This document shows, one piece after another, positions 61,257 through 64,000 of a stretch of 64,000 bases of DNA. The stretch comes from Streptomyces albus subsp. albus. GTDB taxonomy: Bacteria; Actinomycetota; Actinomycetes; Streptomycetales; Streptomycetaceae. The notes under the pieces are model-generated. The model did no database searches and was not told the origin of the DNA. It saw only the letters and a program-made list of their open reading frames with translations. The translations under genes were made by a program, and so were the position numbers. Position 1 is the stretch's first letter, and each line of letters starts with the position of its first letter. The DNA is taken from contig NZ_JODR01000020.1 in assembly GCF_000725885.1 (NCBI RefSeq), positions 1-64,000 of the forward strand. The letters run 5' to 3'.

Positions 61257-61673
61257 ATGACATCCAGCACCGCGGACAGCACCCGCGCCACCGTCCAGAA
61301 GTTCCTCGCACTCCGCCTCGCCGGGGACACGGAGGGCCTGACCGCGCTCTTCGCCGACCGCGTCGACTGGCTGCTCGCCGAGAACCCCGCCGTTCCCTGG
61401 ATCCGGCCCCGCTCCACGGCCGCCGAATGCGCCGCGCAGTTCACCGAGTTGATGGAGCACACCGTGCCCGAGGACGCCCGCGCTTCGGTCGACACCTTCC
61501 TCGTCGACGGCACCGATGCCGTCCTGACGGGGCACGTCTCGGGCACCGTCCGCGCGACGGGCAAGTCCTTCGAGGGGCCCTTCGCGCTGCGCCTCACGGT
61601 CGAGGACGGCCGGATCACCCGGCACCACCTCTACGAGAACAGCCTCTCGATCGCGGAGGCGTGCGTCTCCTGA
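61257..61673 (+). CDS. SnoaL/NTF2-like protein
   Basis: 138 residues, ATG 61257. NTF2-like pattern: TVQKFLALRLAGDTEGLTAL, FADRVDWLLAENPAVPWIRP, VDGTDAVLTGHVSGTVRATG and LRLTVEDGRITRHHLYENSL. Ketosteroid isomerase-like stand-alone proteins of this type are common. The pocket His/Asp residues cannot be judged here. Confidence 0.87.
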   Translation: MTSSTADSTRATVQKFLALRLAGDTEGLTALFADRVDWLLAENPAVPWIRPRSTAAECAAQFTELMEHTVPEDARASVDTFLVDGTDAVLTGHVSGTVRATGKSFEGPFALRLTVEDGRITRHHLYENSLSIAEACVS

Positions 61674-61743
61674 CGGCGACGTCCGGCTTCGCCCCGGTGG
61701 TCGGCCTCGCGCCGCCGTACGCGGACCCCCGCGGCGCGGGCGT

Positions 61744-62694
61744 TCAGGCGTCCCGGCCGCTGGCGGCACCGCGGTTCAGCAGCGCCGCGCACCAGCGGAA
61801 GTGGCCGTCGGTGCCGTCCGTGCCGAACAGGTCGTAGGTGCACAGCGCATAGGCGGTCCGGTACAGCGCCATGACCTCGGCGTCGTGGCCCAGCACCGCC
61901 GCGAACAGGCCGGTGAGCTCGGCCGTGTGGTGCTCCGCGTGGGGTCCGTACATGTCCCAGACCGCCGCCGTCACAGCGGCCTCGAACGCCGGGTCGCCGG
62001 CTGTGGTGAAGAATCCGAAGTCCAGCACTGCCACGGGGCGTCCGGCACTGTCGACGTGGATGTTGGGCGGGACGAGATCGCCGTGGACCGCGGTGACGGG
62101 CGTGTCCGGCAGCGCCCGCAACGCCGCGGCGGTCCGCTCCACCACCGGGGCGAGACCGGGCACGGCCGCGGCGAGTGCGTCGCCGTTGCGGCGGGCGGCC
62201 CGCTCGACCAGGGCGGCGAGGGCGTCGGGGAAGCGGGTGTGGCCCTCCCACAGCGGGCGGTCGTCGCCCCGCACTGTCAGCTGCCGCATCGCGGGCGAGC
62301 CCGGCACGGAGGCCAGTCCGCGCACCACGGTGAGCAGCGCCTCCGTCTCCGGCGCGGGAAGATCGCGGGGCGGGGGCGTCCTGGCGGAGTCGTCGCGCAG
62401 CGGCACCCCGGGCAGCTCCCGCTCGTAGGTGACGAGGACGCCGTCGCGCTCCTCGGAACCGAGGATCCGCGGCGTGGCGAAGGGCAGCGGATGGCGGGCG
62501 ATGTCCGCCTGGACCCGGCTGACCAGGTCGAGACCGGCCGGCGGCCGTCCGTCCCACACCTTGGCGATCGTGCCTCCGCCGAGCCGGTAGACGGTGCCCT
62601 CGGCGCCCGCTGCCAGGGGCCGGGGCGCGGGGTGGCCGGAGGAGGCGAAGTACGCGAGCCAGTCCTCTGTGTGCCGTCGGGGATGTGTGGTCAT
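61744..62694 (-). CDS. Aminoglycoside phosphotransferase-family kinase
   Basis: 316 residues from ATG 62694. N-lobe AAGAEGTVYRLGGGTIAKVW with the ATP lysine, catalytic loop VTAVHGDLVPPNIHVDSAG and the metal-binding VLDFGFFTTAGDPAFEAAVT. The Asp in HGD is the likely base. The family phosphorylates small hydroxylated metabolites, and drug resistance cannot be assumed. Confidence 0.87.
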   Translation of the reverse strand: MTTHPRRHTEDWLAYFASSGHPAPRPLAAGAEGTVYRLGGGTIAKVWDGRPPAGLDLVSRVQADIARHPLPFATPRILGSEERDGVLVTYERELPGVPLRDDSARTPPPRDLPAPETEALLTVVRGLASVPGSPAMRQLTVRGDDRPLWEGHTRFPDALAALVERAARRNGDALAAAVPGLAPVVERTAAALRALPDTPVTAVHGDLVPPNIHVDSAGRPVAVLDFGFFTTAGDPAFEAAVTAAVWDMYGPHAEHHTAELTGLFAAVLGHDAEVMALYRTAYALCTYDLFGTDGTDGHFRWCAALLNRGAASGRDA

Positions 62695-62805
62695 GGGCGC
62701 AGTACATCCCGCCGTCCCGGCTCCGCGCATCTCCGTTCCGCCGGGTACGGAGTGTGTCCGGGAAACAGGTGCGAGGTCAGTCCTGTGCGGCCCCGGCGGG
62801 CCGGT

Positions 62806-63014
62806 GTGCGCGAGTACCTGACCGTCGTCACCGTCGCGGCCGGTATCGCGGTGCTCACGGCGCCCACATCTGGGACGCGTCCTCCGTCGCCGCACTCGAC
62901 GCGGTCGGGACGAAGTACGCCGAACGCGGCAAGACCGTGGAGATCACCGGCCTGAACGATCCCAGCGCCGACCTGCACGGCAAGCTCGGCGGAACCCTCA
63001 CCGCCGGCCACTGA
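62806..63014 (+). pseudogene. Remnant of a SulP anion transporter (C-terminal STAS part)
   Basis: The final frame reads AHIWDASSVAALDAVGTKYA, ERGKTVEITGLNDPSADLHG and KLGGTLTAGH, which is the STAS tail of SulP sulfate permeases. Before it, in another frame, REYLTVVTVAAGIAVLTA looks like part of a transporter helix. Almost all of the membrane domain is missing, so this is an internal-deletion remnant. Confidence 0.6.
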
Positions 63015-63208
63015 CCCGGCCGCGCCCCCGCCGCACGGCGCCGCCGCGTGGCGGGCCGCCGGCCGGCGCGTGAGCATGGGGGTGCGCAGGGCCCGGCCCG
63101 GACCGCGTGCCGTGCCGGAGGGAACCCGCCCTGCGACACCGTCCCCGCGCACAGCGACGGGCCGGGGAGCAGCCCTCGCCCCCGCTTCGCCGAACTCCGG
63201 GAGGCCCG

Positions 63209-64000
63209 ATGCCCCAGCCTCGTCAGCGGCAGTCCCCGCCCGGCGTCACCCCGAAGATGACCCCCAGGCCCGACCACGGTGAGGAGAGCTACCGCGGCTG
63301 CGGGCGGCTGACCGGCAAGGTGGCGGTGATCACGGGCGGGGACAGTGGCATCGGCCGCGCGGTCGCGATCGCCTACGCCCGCGAGGGCGCGGACCTCGTG
63401 ATCTCCTACCTCGACGAGCACGAGGACGCGGAGGAGACCGGGCGCTGGGTGCGGGACGCGGGCCGCGTATGCGTACTGGTACCCGGGGACCTGGCGGACC
63501 CGGCGCACTGCCGGTCGGTCGTCGAGCGGGCCGTGACGGAGTTCGGCCGGATCGACGTACTGGTCAGCAACGCCGCGTTCCAGATGACGCGCGACTCCCT
63601 CCAGGACATCCCCGACGAGGAGTGGGACCGCACCCTGGCGATCAACCTCAGCGCCTTCTTCCACCTGGCCAAGGCCGCCGTCCCGCACATGCGGCTGGGC
63701 TCGGCGATCATCGCCAGTACGTCGGTCAACTCCGACATGCCGCCGCCGCAGCTGCTCCCGTACAACGTCACCAAGGCCGGTATCGCGAACATGGCCGGCT
63801 CGCTGTCGCAGCTGCTGGGCCCGAAGGGCATCCGGGTCAACAGCGTCGCCCCCGGGCCCATCTGGACGCCGCTCATCCCGGCGACCATGCCCGAGGAACA
63901 GGTGGAGTCCTTCGGCTCCCAGGTACCGCTCGGGCGGCCGGGGCAGCCGGCCGAGCTGGCGGCGGTCTACGTACTGCTCGCCTCCGACGAGGCCGGTTAC
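63209..64000 (+). CDS. Short-chain dehydrogenase/reductase of the general-stress type, cut by window end
   Basis: At least 264 residues; the window ends before the stop. The ATG at 63209 follows GGGAGG. The N-terminal extension (QSPPGVTPKMTPRPDHGEES) is typical of YhdF/GsiB-region stress SDRs. NAD(P) motif VITGGDSGIGRAVAIAYARE, SNAAFQMT, catalytic Ser in IIASTSVNS, Tyr and Lys in LLPYNVTKAG, and VNSVAPGPIWTPLIP. The missing end should carry only the last 20-25 residues. Confidence 0.9.
   Translation, partial: MPQPRQRQSPPGVTPKMTPRPDHGEESYRGCGRLTGKVAVITGGDSGIGRAVAIAYAREGADLVISYLDEHEDAEETGRWVRDAGRVCVLVPGDLADPAHCRSVVERAVTEFGRIDVLVSNAAFQMTRDSLQDIPDEEWDRTLAINLSAFFHLAKAAVPHMRLGSAIIASTSVNSDMPPPQLLPYNVTKAGIANMAGSLSQLLGPKGIRVNSVAPGPIWTPLIPATMPEEQVESFGSQVPLGRPGQPAELAAVYVLLASDEAGY

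Overview
The base composition (well above 70% G+C), the many GTG starts, the rare TTA codons and the gene families point to a Streptomyces or close relative. The mix of two biosynthetic clusters, orphan regulators and several broken genes looks like an accessory part of a linear chromosome. I saw no rRNA, tRNA, CRISPR array, insertion sequence or replication origin.

Layout. 1-14.8 kb holds single genes: a frameshifted polyprenyl synthetase, a membrane HTH protein with peptidoglycan-binding repeats, two secreted wall hydrolases, a Tat-exported lipase-like hydrolase, regulators of several families, an EamA exporter, a phosphotransferase-fold enzyme and a PP2C phosphatase. 15.1-26.3 kb is a compact, mostly overlapping ten-gene operon that reads as an undescribed ribosomal peptide (RiPP) pathway: a 51-residue precursor without cysteine, a long YcaO protein, a cupin-like protein, a JmjC-type Fe(II)/2-oxoglutarate oxygenase, a TylF-type methyltransferase with a PqqD-like front end, a heme-oxygenase-like diiron oxidase, a second methyltransferase, an MFS exporter and a catalytic/non-catalytic M16 peptidase pair. 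26.3-29.1 kb holds a DUF2087 regulator, a membrane protein and a YbdK-type carboxylate-amine ligase.

29.4-45.7 kb is a second cluster that looks like a picolinate-primed polyketide pathway. A DegT-type aminotransferase and a NikD-like flavin oxidase would turn lysine into picolinate. A stand-alone AMP ligase and carrier protein would load it. One PKS protein (KS-AT-KR-DH-ACP, an unusual order) would extend it, and four genes (FkbK, FkbJ, FkbI and FkbH types) supply hydroxymalonyl-ACP with no O-methyltransferase. An EamA exporter lies beside it.

45.7-64 kb holds a frameshifted SpoIIE-type phosphatase, a TauE exporter, a rare fusion of a squalene/phytoene synthase domain with a cis-prenyltransferase, an HTH protein with a ricin-like extracellular domain, small regulators, secreted proteins and stress oxidoreductases, with gene remnants between them. 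Two distant intergenic regions (52.6 and 58.0 kb) share the same three-site palindromic operator array with identical spacing.

TTA (bldA-dependent) codons sit near the 5' end of five genes: both membrane HTH proteins, the first gene of each divergent arm of the polyketide cluster, and the catalytic M16 peptidase of the peptide cluster. This suggests developmental control. Frameshifts or an in-frame stop interrupt at least four otherwise well-conserved genes. They may be decay or sequencing error and should be checked against reads.
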